A stretch of 35,148 nucleotides of DNA from Pontibacillus yanchengensis Y32 (GTDB lineage Bacteria > Bacillota > Bacilli > Bacillales > BH030062): assembly GCF_000770635.1 (NCBI RefSeq), contig NZ_AVBF01000041.1, positions 1 through 35,148 of the forward strand, in the 5' to 3' direction. This document shows positions 1 to 14,626 of the stretch, piece by piece. Under the pieces are notes generated by a model. That model saw only the letters and a program-made list of their open reading frames with translations. It ran no database searches and was not told where the DNA came from. Every line of letters begins with the position of its first letter. Position 1 is the first letter of the stretch. The position numbers and the translations under genes were made by a program.

Positions 1-52
1 GCCCTTTTTTTATGTCTTACTTTTTTACACAATTATATAGACTTAATCCTGA

Positions 53-645
53 TATGCGTGGGTTTGGCTCATATATGCGTGACTTCCATCCCGACATGCT
101 TAAATTTCTTTCCTAAAAGGTATATCGATCTTTCCTTTTCTTATCCGCCACTTTCCTCATGATATCCGCTCTTTCCCTCTCTTTATCCGTCACTTCATCA
201 CCATTATCCGCTTCTTCTCCTACTTTATCCGCCACTTCCCTCTCGATATCCGCTCCTTTTCTTCCTTTATCCGCCACTTCCTTCTCGATATCCGCTCCTT
301 TCCCTACTTTATCCGTCACTTCTCCATCGTTATCCGCTCCTTCCCCTCTCTTATCCGTCACTTCTCCATCGTTATCCGCTTCTTTCCCTACTTTATCCGT
401 CACTCCTACATCGTTATCCGCTCCTTCCCCTCTCTTATCCGTCACTTCTCCATCGTTATCCGCTCCTTTTCTTCCTTTATCCGCCACTTCCTTCTCGATA
501 TCCGCTCCTTCCCTTCTCTTATCCGTCACTTCTCCATCATTATCCACTCCTTCCCCTCTCTTATCCGTCACTTCATCACCATTATCCGCTTCTTTCCCTA
601 CTTTATCCGTCACTCCTCCATCATTATCCGCTCCTTCCCCGTCAA
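53..645. repeat. Phased 21-bp tandem array 1 (TATGCG then TATCCG units)
   Basis: TATCCG cores start at 142 and recur every 21 bp up to 625: 24 units with no insertion or deletion (the core at 541 reads TATCCA). Units alternate between a type beginning TATCCGTCACT or TATCCGCCACT and one beginning TATCCGCTCCT, so the true period is a 42-bp dimer. Upstream, TATGCG occurs at 53 and 74 with a degenerate CATGCT at 95, again 21 bp apart; these are out of phase with the TATCCG block. The array begins at or beyond the window edge and ends about 50 bp before the atpC terminator. Both strands are open through it only because the period is 7 codons; there is no ribosome binding site. Confidence 0.95.
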
Positions 646-693
646 TCCCACCTCACTCTGCACTCCCTCAACCCCCTCCCCTCCACAAAACAC

Positions 694-738
694 AAAAAAG
701 CCTTAGCGCCACCGCGTCCGGTGGTGCTAAGGCTTTTT
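694..738 (-). terminator. Rho-independent terminator of the atp operon
   Basis: A long GC-rich stem (AAGCCTTAGC / GCTAAGGCTT, extended by GGTGG/CCACC) lies 3 bp after the atpC stop codon. On the minus strand it is followed by a run of six T. This ends the ATP synthase transcript. Confidence 0.93.
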
Positions 739-740
739 GT

Positions 741-3752
<3,012 letters not shown>

Positions 3753-3796
3753 TCACCACCCTTTCTGCAAAGGTTGCTTCCTCTTGCTACATGTAC

Positions 3797-5311
<1,515 letters not shown>

Positions 5312-5323
5312 TCACCCCTATCA

Positions 5324-6399
<1,076 letters not shown>

Positions 6400-6525
6400 C
6401 TACACTCCTTTCACACTTATCTGTAACAGGCTTTACATTAGAAAAACCCGGCATATTGCCCTATTAAGGCAACTGTCGAAGTTTTTCTATGGTTTCTGTA
6501 TAACATTTTCTTAAAAGGTATAAGG

Positions 6526-6563
6526 AATGGCGAAGATTCTACTAGACGAACTTCGCCATCTTA
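6526..6563 (-). promoter_or_regulatory. Intercistronic hairpin between atpE and atpF
   Basis: A 10-bp stem (GATGGCGAAG pairing with CTTCGCCATT, one wobble) with a 14-15-nt loop lies just after the atpE stop codon. On the minus strand no T-run follows the stem, so it is unlikely to stop transcription fully. A role in mRNA processing or in stabilising the upstream atpE segment is an inference. Confidence 0.65.
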
Positions 6564-6576
6564 CATTCTTGCGTGC

Positions 6577-6825
<249 letters not shown>

Positions 6826-6846
6826 TTATTGATATTTATTTAATTT

Positions 6847-7587
<741 letters not shown>

Positions 7588-7592
7588 TTAAG

Positions 7593-7964
7593 CTAGTCTC
7601 TAAGTTTAGAAAAAAGAAATTCTATCATAATAACAACATAGGTTGTCATTAATCCAATTACTACCGCGATTAAATGGAAATGTTGATTAAATCGAAGTGC
7701 GATGAGAATGGCTAGACCTCCAGCGGCAAAGCGTGAAAATGAACCTAATGCTCTTCCGGTTCTATTTTCTGATGCAGCTTGTCCGATGTGGTTAACTTTT
7801 CGGTGCATGAGCCAGAGGTTAAAAAAGCTAAATAAAGCTCCTAGAATCAGGCCGAGGAAGATGTGTTGATACGGTAAAAACCCCCATCCCAGTACTAGTA
7901 AAGCGAGAAGGTATAGCATCCATTTTCTTTGGCGAGTCATCATGGTCTGGAATTGTTCTGGCAT
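7593..7964 (-). CDS. atpI: ATP synthase subunit I
   Basis: Accessory membrane protein thought to help assemble the c ring. It has 123 aa and about four hydrophobic segments: two in the first half (roughly 15-50) and two in the second half (about 78-118). ATG start with AGGAGAAG upstream, inside the end of the preceding gene; only one base separates the two frames. Confidence 0.9.
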   Translation of the reverse strand: MPEQFQTMMTRQRKWMLYLLALLVLGWGFLPYQHIFLGLILGALFSFFNLWLMHRKVNHIGQAASENRTGRALGSFSRFAAGGLAILIALRFNQHFHLIAVVIGLMTTYVVIMIEFLFSKLRD

Positions 7965-7965
7965 G

Positions 7966-8184
7966 TCAATCTTCTCCTGTGTATTTCCGCACCAAATGAA
8001 TGGTTCCGTATGTACCTGCGGCTAATCCTGCAAATAAACCTAGGATTAAAAATAGTGGTGATGTGGTAAACTGGTTATCGAGCCAACGGCCAAAAAAAAT
8101 TCCTACTAATGTACAGCCTGCTAATTGCGACAAAATGCCACTGGTTAGCGCCATTGCTTTAAAAGGATTTTGATCAGCTGCCAC
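7966..8184 (-). CDS. atpZ: AtpZ/AtpI-family small membrane protein
   Basis: First gene of the operon, 72 aa, with two membrane helices (about 13-33 and 42-64). The first carries Gly-rich packing and the sequence FFGRWLD, typical of the AtpZ family often found ahead of atpI. AtpZ homologues have been linked to ATP synthase assembly or to ion transport with AtpI. The start is GTG with GGAG 8 nt upstream. The leader from the predicted transcription start is about 75 nt. Confidence 0.85.
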   Translation of the reverse strand: MAADQNPFKAMALTSGILSQLAGCTLVGIFFGRWLDNQFTTSPLFLILGLFAGLAAGTYGTIHLVRKYTGED

Positions 8185-8264
8185 GAAAACCGCTCCAATC
8201 GAGTTTTCATAGATTTCTGAAAAAATTGTCGAATTATGAAAACCTTATCATTCCACACTAAATT

Positions 8265-8293
8265 AGCATACAATAGGGGTTTTCTATTGTCAA
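8265..8293 (-). promoter_or_regulatory. Sigma-A promoter of the atp operon
   Basis: On the minus strand a perfect -35 (TTGACA, 8288-8293) and a -10 TATGCT (8265-8270) are separated by exactly 17 bp. Transcription would start near 8258, about 75 nt before atpZ. Confidence 0.88.
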
Positions 8294-8585
8294 TGCAGTT
8301 GTGAGGAAAAGTAACCAATGTAAAAAAAATGAAATTTTCTACATAAATCGTTTCGAAGTATTTTTACAAGATTACTAGGAATTTTTCCACAAATTCATCT
8401 TTTCACAAACTCAAACTCATCTAAAATTGTACACAAATCCTCTAAACAATTCAAAGCTTTTTTGGACTTTTCTACTGTTAATCTTTTCTAAAATTTTCAC
8501 CATAACATTTCCTGATTCCTAGATGCCCTCCATACAGTTCCGTAAAGCCATACTATGTCGAAAAAAGGTTGGCCAACACTCATAG
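8294..8585. other. AT-rich intergenic region, no gene recognised
   Basis: About 290 bp upstream of the atp promoter. It is strongly AT-rich with many A and T tracts, which could act as upstream promoter DNA. I see no open frame, RNA gene or repeat here. Confidence 0.6.
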
Positions 8586-8622
8586 AAAAAACATCGCCCT
8601 AGAGTATGAGCGATGTTTTTTT
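8586..8622 (-). terminator. Rho-independent terminator of the subtilase gene
   Basis: Stem AAAAAACATCGC / GCGATGTTTTTT with a 12-nt loop, just after the protease stop codon. The T-run is present in both directions. Confidence 0.88.
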
Positions 8623-8637
8623 AATGTAACAAGTTAC

Positions 8638-10815
8638 TTATGGGTGTTCGGTTCCAATCATGACAGGGGTTTCAAATGTTTGGGTGATGTCGTCTTTCTT
8701 AAGTGTTAATACAGCTAAATAGACACCTGGTGCACCAGCTTGTTCTTTCGTCAACGTTCCTTTTAGTACCCCTCGTTCTACATCTTTTGTGTCGAGTAGC
8801 GGTCTGATATATCGTAACGTGTCTGGGTTGTACAAGTCGATTTCCAATTCATCTGCTGCGAGTGGTAAGTAGACCTGATATTGATATTCTTCTTTTGTAA
8901 AAGGCATCAATGTTAATTCGAGGCCCATTGCTCTCGGGAATTCTGTTTCCTTGGTGAGGATTAAGTATGGAAGTTCATACGTACGGTGATTATCCTCCAA
9001 CGTAATCCAGCCCTCTACATATTGCTTGTCACCTTGTAATTTTTCCTGATCAACGGTGACGGATATCGGTACAGATTTCTTTTCATTTGGCTCCAGTGTG
9101 AACGATAGTGGAACTTGAAAAAGAAGTCCTCGAGTTGCTTTTGGTGGAGTAAAAACATATCGCTGTGATTCGTTTCGTTTATTTTCAATCGTAACTCTGG
9201 CGGTCCGCCGTTCTTTATGTTCCAATACACGCCCAAAGGCTAGGCGACCGTTGTGTATAAACGAACTGGGTTCTAATGCTTCTATTGGCTGCATGCGTCC
9301 CATTCCCTGTGCGATTGGCGAGACATTTTTTCCATCTTCCTCTAAAGGAATAGCTGTAGATAAAAGAGCAGCTTTTAACTCTTTGGGTCCCCACTCTGGA
9401 TGCGCTTCTTTTAACAGAGCAAGCGCGCCAGCTACATGAGGCGAGGCCATACTCGTTCCTTGTAGCTCCATGTATCCGCCGGGAATGGTACTTTTTATCG
9501 CAACACCCGGGGCCATAATGTCAGGCTTAATATCCCAGTTCCATGTAACAGGTCCTTTTGAGCTAAAAGGCGCTACTGTATCCACTTCTGTCTCATATTT
9601 TGTATCAATCCATTGTCCTTCTTTTACAATGTGTTCTTTTAGCCACTCCCCATCCTGTTGCGACAAGGCGGCTACTGGAATCGAAAGCTCCTCCTCTATT
9701 CCTCCTTGAAAAGCACCTTCTTCATTATTATAAATCAAAACCCCGATGGCTCCTGACTGTTCGGCTATTTTTGCTTTTTGTGTAAACGTAATGTCGCCAC
9801 GTTCCATGAGCACCAGCTTATGCTTCATCGAGGCGAGAGGTTTCTTGCCGAGGCCAGCATCAACGATTTCATATTTTTTTGTAATATTCCATGGAGTCGA
9901 CCCAGCCATTGGCGTGAGTTGAATCGCTTTTCGTTCTAACGAGTCATATAGATAAGGAAGTTTCAGAGGTGGTGTGGAGGCTCCTACAGCAATAGCATTC
10001 GTTGCGGTTGCAGGGGATCCAACGGTCCAATGCTCTGGACCAGAGTTTCCACCCGAAATAACCATCGCCACTCCCATATCTACCGCTTTGTTCACAGCTA
10101 AACTTGTTGGCCAGTCTGGACCATTCACCGTATTTCCAAGCGATAAGTTAATGATATCCATCCCATCTTCTACCGCTTGTTCAATTGCGGCGATAACATG
10201 TACGGATGTCCCTACACCACCAGGTCCCAACGCACGATACCCATACAATTCAGCATCCGGAGCAATTCCTTTTATGTTCCCATTAGCCCCAATGATCCCA
10301 GCTACATGGGTACCATGCACAGTTGGCACACCTTGTTCGGCAGTCGTTTCCATCGGATCCTCATCCAAATCGACAACATCATATCCTCCACGATAATTCA
10401 CTTTTAAATCCGGGTGATCATAATCGATACCTGTATCAATGACCCCTACCTTCACCCCTTCACCTGTATAGGGAATTTTTCCAATACGATGGTCCTCTTC
10501 CATGATAAAAGGAACACTTTCATCGATGTGAACCTTATAGGATTGAACAGGAAATGAATGCTTGATAAAGTTCGCTTTCTCTAACCGCTCAATATCCCGC
10601 ACGTCCCCTTTTAGCGCAATTCCTAGTAAAAGCTTGTCGTACACATGTACAACCTGTATTCGAGGATAATACGTTTTAATATGCTGTTCCCACTTTCGCA
10701 CATCATCTTCTACCTCAATAATAATGGACTTCTCTTCCCCTACTGCATCCGTGCTCAAAGGCAGCACAGCCATCAAACAAATGCACATAACCATAACGCG
10801 AATCCACATACTCAT
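8638..10815 (-). CDS. Vpr-like secreted subtilisin family (S8) serine protease
   Basis: Extracellular serine protease of 725 aa. A signal peptide (about 1-25) is followed by an I9-type propeptide (about 30-95) and the S8 catalytic domain. The triad is Asp127 (GVIDTG), His167 (HGTHVAG) and Ser455 (GTSMASP), with oxyanion Asn257. Between His and Ser there is a protease-associated (PA) insertion at about 310-400, as in Bacillus Vpr. The C-terminal part (about 500-615) looks like an Fn3-type beta-sandwich. The chosen start is an ATG with AAGGGG about 5 nt upstream; an in-frame ATG 51 bp further upstream has no ribosome binding site. Vpr of B. subtilis is 806 aa, so this is a shorter relative. A phased repeat array lies in its upstream region. 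Confidence 0.93.
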   Translation of the reverse strand: MSMWIRVMVMCICLMAVLPLSTDAVGEEKSIIIEVEDDVRKWEQHIKTYYPRIQVVHVYDKLLLGIALKGDVRDIERLEKANFIKHSFPVQSYKVHIDESVPFIMEEDHRIGKIPYTGEGVKVGVIDTGIDYDHPDLKVNYRGGYDVVDLDEDPMETTAEQGVPTVHGTHVAGIIGANGNIKGIAPDAELYGYRALGPGGVGTSVHVIAAIEQAVEDGMDIINLSLGNTVNGPDWPTSLAVNKAVDMGVAMVISGGNSGPEHWTVGSPATATNAIAVGASTPPLKLPYLYDSLERKAIQLTPMAGSTPWNITKKYEIVDAGLGKKPLASMKHKLVLMERGDITFTQKAKIAEQSGAIGVLIYNNEEGAFQGGIEEELSIPVAALSQQDGEWLKEHIVKEGQWIDTKYETEVDTVAPFSSKGPVTWNWDIKPDIMAPGVAIKSTIPGGYMELQGTSMASPHVAGALALLKEAHPEWGPKELKAALLSTAIPLEEDGKNVSPIAQGMGRMQPIEALEPSSFIHNGRLAFGRVLEHKERRTARVTIENKRNESQRYVFTPPKATRGLLFQVPLSFTLEPNEKKSVPISVTVDQEKLQGDKQYVEGWITLEDNHRTYELPYLILTKETEFPRAMGLELTLMPFTKEEYQYQVYLPLAADELEIDLYNPDTLRYIRPLLDTKDVERGVLKGTLTKEQAGAPGVYLAVLTLKKDDITQTFETPVMIGTEHP

Positions 10816-10990
10816 GCCGCCCCTTCTTTTCTTATATCGTTTGATGAGAGGCGTATTTTCATACATGAGATTGGGAAGAGATTTTTGAAGTGGGTTATGG
10901 TGACTTGGTTCGAGATACTCTAGTTATTGCAAGGATAGGATATGTAGTGGGAGCAGATGTGAAAAGAGAGAGGTTATATGATTGGGAAGT

Positions 10991-11284
10991 GAGCATATTC
11001 CACTTTGAACCAAGCATAAACGATTGTGAAGCGAGCTTATCCCACTTTGAACCGAGCATAAGCGATTGTGAAGCGAGCTTATCCCACTTTGAACCGAGCA
11101 TAAGCGATTGCGATGCGAGCATATCCCATTTTGAACCGAGCATAAACGTTTGTGATGCGAGCATATCCCACTTTGAACCGAGCATAAGTGACTGCGATGC
11201 GAGCATATCTCACTTTGAACCGAGCATAAGCGATTGTGATGCGAGCATATCGCAACCCAAACCGAGCAAAAATTTACTCCAGTA
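10991..11284. repeat. Phased 21-bp tandem array 2 (GAGCATA units)
   Basis: GAGCATA-type cores (variants AAGCATA, GAGCTTA, GAGCAAA) start at 10991 and recur at exactly 21 bp to 11264: 14 units with no indel. Units alternate between one continuing TCCCACTTTGAACC and one continuing AGCGATTGTGATGC, giving a 42-bp dimer. The array lies between the end of the gene at 11393 and the start of the protease. The open frames through it on both strands lack ribosome binding sites. Confidence 0.95.
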
Positions 11285-11297
11285 CTATGAAAAAAGC

Positions 11298-11392
11298 TCA
11301 CACAAACAAAAGCGCAAGCGCCCTGCTAGCGACGTATATGCTGCGGCACACACGACGTGGGTTGGTTCGATGTTGATACGTGATGTTCAATT
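11298..11392. repeat. Fragment of the dispersed inverted-repeat element
   Basis: About 75 bp beginning AAAAGCGCAAGCGCCC and containing AGCGACGTATATGCTGCGG closely match the reverse complement of 31750-31830. The copy directly abuts array 2 and the stop codon of the next gene, and may supply that gene's 3' end. Confidence 0.85.
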
Positions 11393-11977
11393 CTAATCTG
11401 GTTGATAAGCATCTTGATATATATCAGTAGAATCTTTATTAATATGCGTTATTATTATTTCCTTTAACTCAGACATAGTTATGTTTGGATTCTCCTGATT
11501 AGTTTTAGAAGAGTACAGTGCATTTTTGGTATCTACCATATACCCTTTTAATGTTTGCAACAACGTCAATTCCTCTTCATCCAGTTGACCATCTTCGCTT
11601 AATGGCGGCACATAAAATGATACATCACCACTCATCTTATACCCATACAAAAAATTAGATGCCTCTCGGAAAAACCTAGTTGGATAAATGTCGTGGCTTA
11701 AAAAGCTGTATCCATTATCAACAATTGTGTTCGTTTTTAATAATTCATTTTCTAATCTACCAATCGCGTCATTCAACTCCTCATCCTCTAGTTTACCTTC
11801 AAGTAATGTGTCAACTTTTTTTATTGACATATCAAGGGAGTGATAAAAGTGATTAAGGAATAAATCAAATTGTCTCTGTTCTTCCTTGTATTCTTTAAAA
11901 TATAAATACGAGGAGACACATAGAGTAATTGTCATAATACTGATTAAGTAAGTTAAAAATTTTTTTGGATTTTTCAT
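11393..11977 (-). CDS. Membrane-anchored protein of unknown function
   Basis: I do not recognise the family. The 194-aa protein has a short basic N-terminus, one hydrophobic segment (about 7-25) and a soluble, acidic, mostly helical remainder that would face outside. There is no lipobox and no catalytic motif. The start is an ATG with AAGGGGGGAAGG about 5 nt upstream; a TTG 27 bp earlier is less likely. The gene stands alone, is more AT-rich than its neighbours, and has no clear terminator of its own apart from the repeat fragment just after it. Confidence 0.7.
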   Translation of the reverse strand: MKNPKKFLTYLISIMTITLCVSSYLYFKEYKEEQRQFDLFLNHFYHSLDMSIKKVDTLLEGKLEDEELNDAIGRLENELLKTNTIVDNGYSFLSHDIYPTRFFREASNFLYGYKMSGDVSFYVPPLSEDGQLDEEELTLLQTLKGYMVDTKNALYSSKTNQENPNITMSELKEIIITHINKDSTDIYQDAYQPD

Positions 11978-12299
11978 AAATCCCTTCCCCCCTTGTTCGT
12001 TCAATAAAATCTGGTATGAACTTAATTTTTTCTATATCTCTTAGAAAGCCTAAATTTGTAACTATTCTGCCGTGTTAGTTTAAGTACATTCCTTCACAAA
12101 GTCTACATATGTAGTTAAACACTAAGTCTTTTATACCTACAAAATCTTACAATTTACTATACTAAATAACATTGGTTTTAAACATGGTTTTAGCATCATT
12201 TTAACTTGCGAACAATAGCTGTTGTCCAGTTGCTAATTACTATGCTGAAAACGTTGTTATTTCAAACGTTAAACAACAATAAACCTTGTCATATCAATA
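11978..12299. other. AT-rich intergenic region
   Basis: About 320 bp between the membrane protein gene and the epimerase terminator. It must contain the promoter of the membrane protein gene, but I find no convincing -35/-10 pair. No ORF, RNA gene or repeat was recognised. Confidence 0.5.
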
Positions 12300-12337
12300 A
12301 AAAGAAACATGCGAATCCCTGTGTGAATTCGCATGTT
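12300..12337 (-). terminator. Rho-independent terminator after the epimerase gene
   Basis: Stem AACATGCGAAT / ATTCGCATGTT with a 10-nt loop, followed on the minus strand by TTTCTTTTT. Confidence 0.88.
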
Positions 12338-12408
12338 AAATGGCTTGCTATTTTCATTTTTCTACCTCTGAACCGAACTACTTAAAGTCGAGTCCCTGCT
12401 TTTTACTC

Positions 12409-13563
12409 TTAATCATCTTTTGTTGTAAATGGTGCTGGTCGTTCTTCTCTATGGTTGTAAAAATAACGAATTGCTTCGCAAATGCGGCTGGACGCTTCTC
12501 CGTCGCCGTATGGGTTGGAGGCTTTGGACATGCTTTCAAAGGCTTCGTCGTTTGAAAGGATCTCGTTTGCCATAGAGAAGATATTGTCTTCGTCGGTTCC
12601 AGCTAGTTTAAGTGTGCCGGCTTTAATGCCTTCTGGACGTTCGGTTGTATCACGCAGGACGAGTACTGGTACGCCAAGGGATGGTGCTTCTTCTTGGACG
12701 CCGCCGCTGTCAGTAAGGATTAAATGGGATCGGGACGCAAAGTTGTGGAAGTCGATAACATCCAGTGGTTGGATGAGATGAATGCGATCATCATTACCTA
12801 AAATCTCATTTGCGGTTTCTTGGACAACTGGATTCAAGTGTACCGGATATACTACTTCTACGTCCTCATGCGTATCGACTAAACGCTTGATGGCACTGAA
12901 CATTTGGCGCATTTTATCGCCTAGGTTTTCACGACGGTGCGCGGTAACCAAGACGAGGCGCTTGTCCTCTGCTTTTTTCAAAATGTCATGGGTATAATCA
13001 TCTTTTACCGTAGTTTTCAGGGCATCAATGGCTGTGTTTCCTGTTACAAAAATACGTTCTTCTGGTTTGTTTTCATCCAGCAAATTCTGTTTGGACTGGT
13101 TCGTTGGTGTGAAGTGTAGATCTGCCATTACGCCTGTTAGCTGTCGATTCATTTCTTCAGGGAATGGAGAATACTTATTCCACGTACGTAAGCCTGCTTC
13201 GACGTGTCCAACGGGGATTTGGTTGTAGAATGCAGCAAGACTTGCCGCAAACGTAGTAGTTGTATCTCCGTGGACTAAAACCATGTCAGGCTTCGTTTCT
13301 TTCATAACCTCGTCTAACCCTTCCATCGCTCTTGTCGTAATCTGCGCTAAGGTTTGACGGGATTTCATAATATTTAAATCGTAGTCCGGTTCTACACCAA
13401 AAATCGATAGCACCTGATCTAGCATTTCACGGTGCTGGGCAGTTACCGTGACAATTGGTTCGAATTGGTCTGAACGTTTTTTGAGTTCAAGTACAAGTGG
13501 AGCCATTTTAATTGCTTCCGGCCTTGTCCCAAAAATCGTCATCACCTTAATAGGCTGGCTCAT
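12409..13563 (-). CDS. wecB: UDP-N-acetylglucosamine 2-epimerase (non-hydrolysing)
   Basis: Interconverts UDP-GlcNAc and UDP-ManNAc in the cytoplasm, supplying ManNAc for wall teichoic acid linkage units or other surface glycans (called mnaA in B. subtilis). The 384-aa length fits the family. The N-terminal motif GTRPEAIKMAPL begins near residue 12; VHGDTTT, GHVEAGLRTW, FPEEMNR and the C-terminal SGGVQEEAPSLG with RPEG are all present. The start is an ATG with GGAG 8 nt upstream; a longer frame would run 50 bp into upp. It lies 22 bp after upp and is probably cotranscribed with it. Confidence 0.95.
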   Translation of the reverse strand: MSQPIKVMTIFGTRPEAIKMAPLVLELKKRSDQFEPIVTVTAQHREMLDQVLSIFGVEPDYDLNIMKSRQTLAQITTRAMEGLDEVMKETKPDMVLVHGDTTTTFAASLAAFYNQIPVGHVEAGLRTWNKYSPFPEEMNRQLTGVMADLHFTPTNQSKQNLLDENKPEERIFVTGNTAIDALKTTVKDDYTHDILKKAEDKRLVLVTAHRRENLGDKMRQMFSAIKRLVDTHEDVEVVYPVHLNPVVQETANEILGNDDRIHLIQPLDVIDFHNFASRSHLILTDSGGVQEEAPSLGVPVLVLRDTTERPEGIKAGTLKLAGTDEDNIFSMANEILSNDEAFESMSKASNPYGDGEASSRICEAIRYFYNHREERPAPFTTKDD

Positions 13564-13585
13564 GTCATTCACTCCAAATTCGACG

Positions 13586-14215
13586 TTATTTTGTTCCAAA
13601 TAGGCGGTCGCCTGCGTCACCAAGACCTGGGACAATGTATCCTTTTTCGTTTAGCTTCTCATCAAGTGCTGCAAGATAAATATCTACGTCTGGATGCTCT
13701 TGATGAACTTCCTCTACCCCTTCAGGAGCAGCTACTAAACACATTAAACGGATTTGCTTTGCGCCGCGTTTTTTCAAGGATTCGATTGCTTCATTCGCAG
13801 ATCCTCCCGTTGCAAGCATCGGATCAATTACAATTAATTCACGCTCTTCGATGTCGCTTGGAAGCTTCACATAGTATTCAACTGGCTTCAACGTTTCAGG
13901 GTCACGATATAGGCCAACATGTCCTACTTTTGCAGCAGGAATTAAATTTAACATGCCATCAACCATGCCTAGCCCTGCACGTAAAATTGGAACGATTCCT
14001 AGCTTCTTACCAGCAAGCACTTTAGCAGTTGCTTCTGATACAGGTGTCTGAATTTGCACTTCTTCTAGTGGCAAATCACGAGTGATTTCAAAAGCCATTA
14101 GCGTCGCAACTTCATCTACTAACTCACGAAAGTCTTTTGTACCTGTTTCTGTCTTTCGTATGTAAGTTAATTTGTGTTGAATGAGAGGGTGATCTAAAAC
14201 GTGTACGTTACCCAT
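13586..14215 (-). CDS. upp: Uracil phosphoribosyltransferase
   Basis: Pyrimidine salvage enzyme: uracil plus PRPP gives UMP and diphosphate. The 209-aa length is standard. The PRPP-binding loop [12 protein letters not shown] is at about 130-141, and the uracil-binding C-terminal segment [17 protein letters not shown] is intact. ATG start with AAAGGAGAG upstream. A well-spaced promoter lies about 40 bp ahead; no PyrR-type attenuator is visible in the short leader. Confidence 0.97.
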   Translation of the reverse strand: MGNVHVLDHPLIQHKLTYIRKTETGTKDFRELVDEVATLMAFEITRDLPLEEVQIQTPVSEATAKVLAGKKLGIVPILRAGLGMVDGMLNLIPAAKVGHVGLYRDPETLKPVEYYVKLPSDIEERELIVIDPMLATGGSANEAIESLKKRGAKQIRLMCLVAAPEGVEEVHQEHPDVDIYLAALDEKLNEKGYIVPGLGDAGDRLFGTK

Positions 14216-14254
14216 GAGCCAATCTCTCCTTTATGAATAGTTTGCATCCTTGAA

Positions 14255-14283
14255 ATTGTACTGAATATTTTCGTTTGTTTCAA
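14255..14283 (-). promoter_or_regulatory. Sigma-A promoter of upp
   Basis: Minus-strand TTGAAA (14278-14283) and TACAAT (14255-14260) with a 17-bp spacer. The leader to the upp ATG would be about 30 nt. Confidence 0.8.
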
Positions 14284-14400
14284 GGAGGGGCATTCAATCT
14301 CTTGTTTCAGTATACCCTTAAATGAGCGCTTCATCGAGTATCTAAATTAATTCTATTTTGGCTGGAGAGATTCGTGCTTCGAGCAGGGGTGTGGGGTGCT

Positions 14401-14490
14401 GTCGCTCATATATTTGAAAAGTCGCTCTTATATCGAGGATCTCGCTCATATTTCCGTTCTCGCTCTTATATCAAAAATGTCGCTCATAAA
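14401..14490. repeat. Short repeat array 3 (CGCTCATA / CGCTCTTA units)
   Basis: Five CGCTCATA or CGCTCTTA cores begin at 14403, 14423, 14443, 14461 and 14481, spaced 20, 20, 18 and 20 bp. The CAT and CTT forms alternate. Read on the minus strand the core is TATGAGCGAC, close to the GGAGCGAC core of array 4. The array lies between the chemoreceptor terminator and the upp promoter. Confidence 0.88.
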
Positions 14491-14514
14491 CTCACCCACC
14501 AGCTCCTCACAAAC

Positions 14515-14566
14515 GCAAAAAAACCGCCATCGTCCTCTACAAATCCTGTAGTCGGAGTGGCGGTTG
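14515..14566 (-). terminator. Rho-independent terminator of the HemAT-like gene
   Basis: Outer stem AACCGCCA / TGGCGGTT with an inner CTACA / TGTAG stem, followed on the minus strand by seven T. It lies about 60 bp after the stop codon. Confidence 0.88.
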
Positions 14567-14626
14567 GTTTCGTTGATGTATGTTGGACGATTTCATACGT
14601 ATGTCCCTTCTATGTTGTAAAAATTT

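Noticed and set aside
10890-11396. ORFs of 103-168 codons through array 2
   Set aside because: Repeat-driven open frames, no ribosome binding site, mutually overlapping.
13564-13635. Longer N-terminus for the epimerase
   Set aside because: It would overlap upp by 50 bp and has no ribosome binding site, while the inner ATG has GGAG 8 nt upstream.
14216-14254. PyrR attenuator in the upp leader
   Set aside because: The leader from the predicted start is about 30-40 nt, too short for antiterminator and terminator structures.
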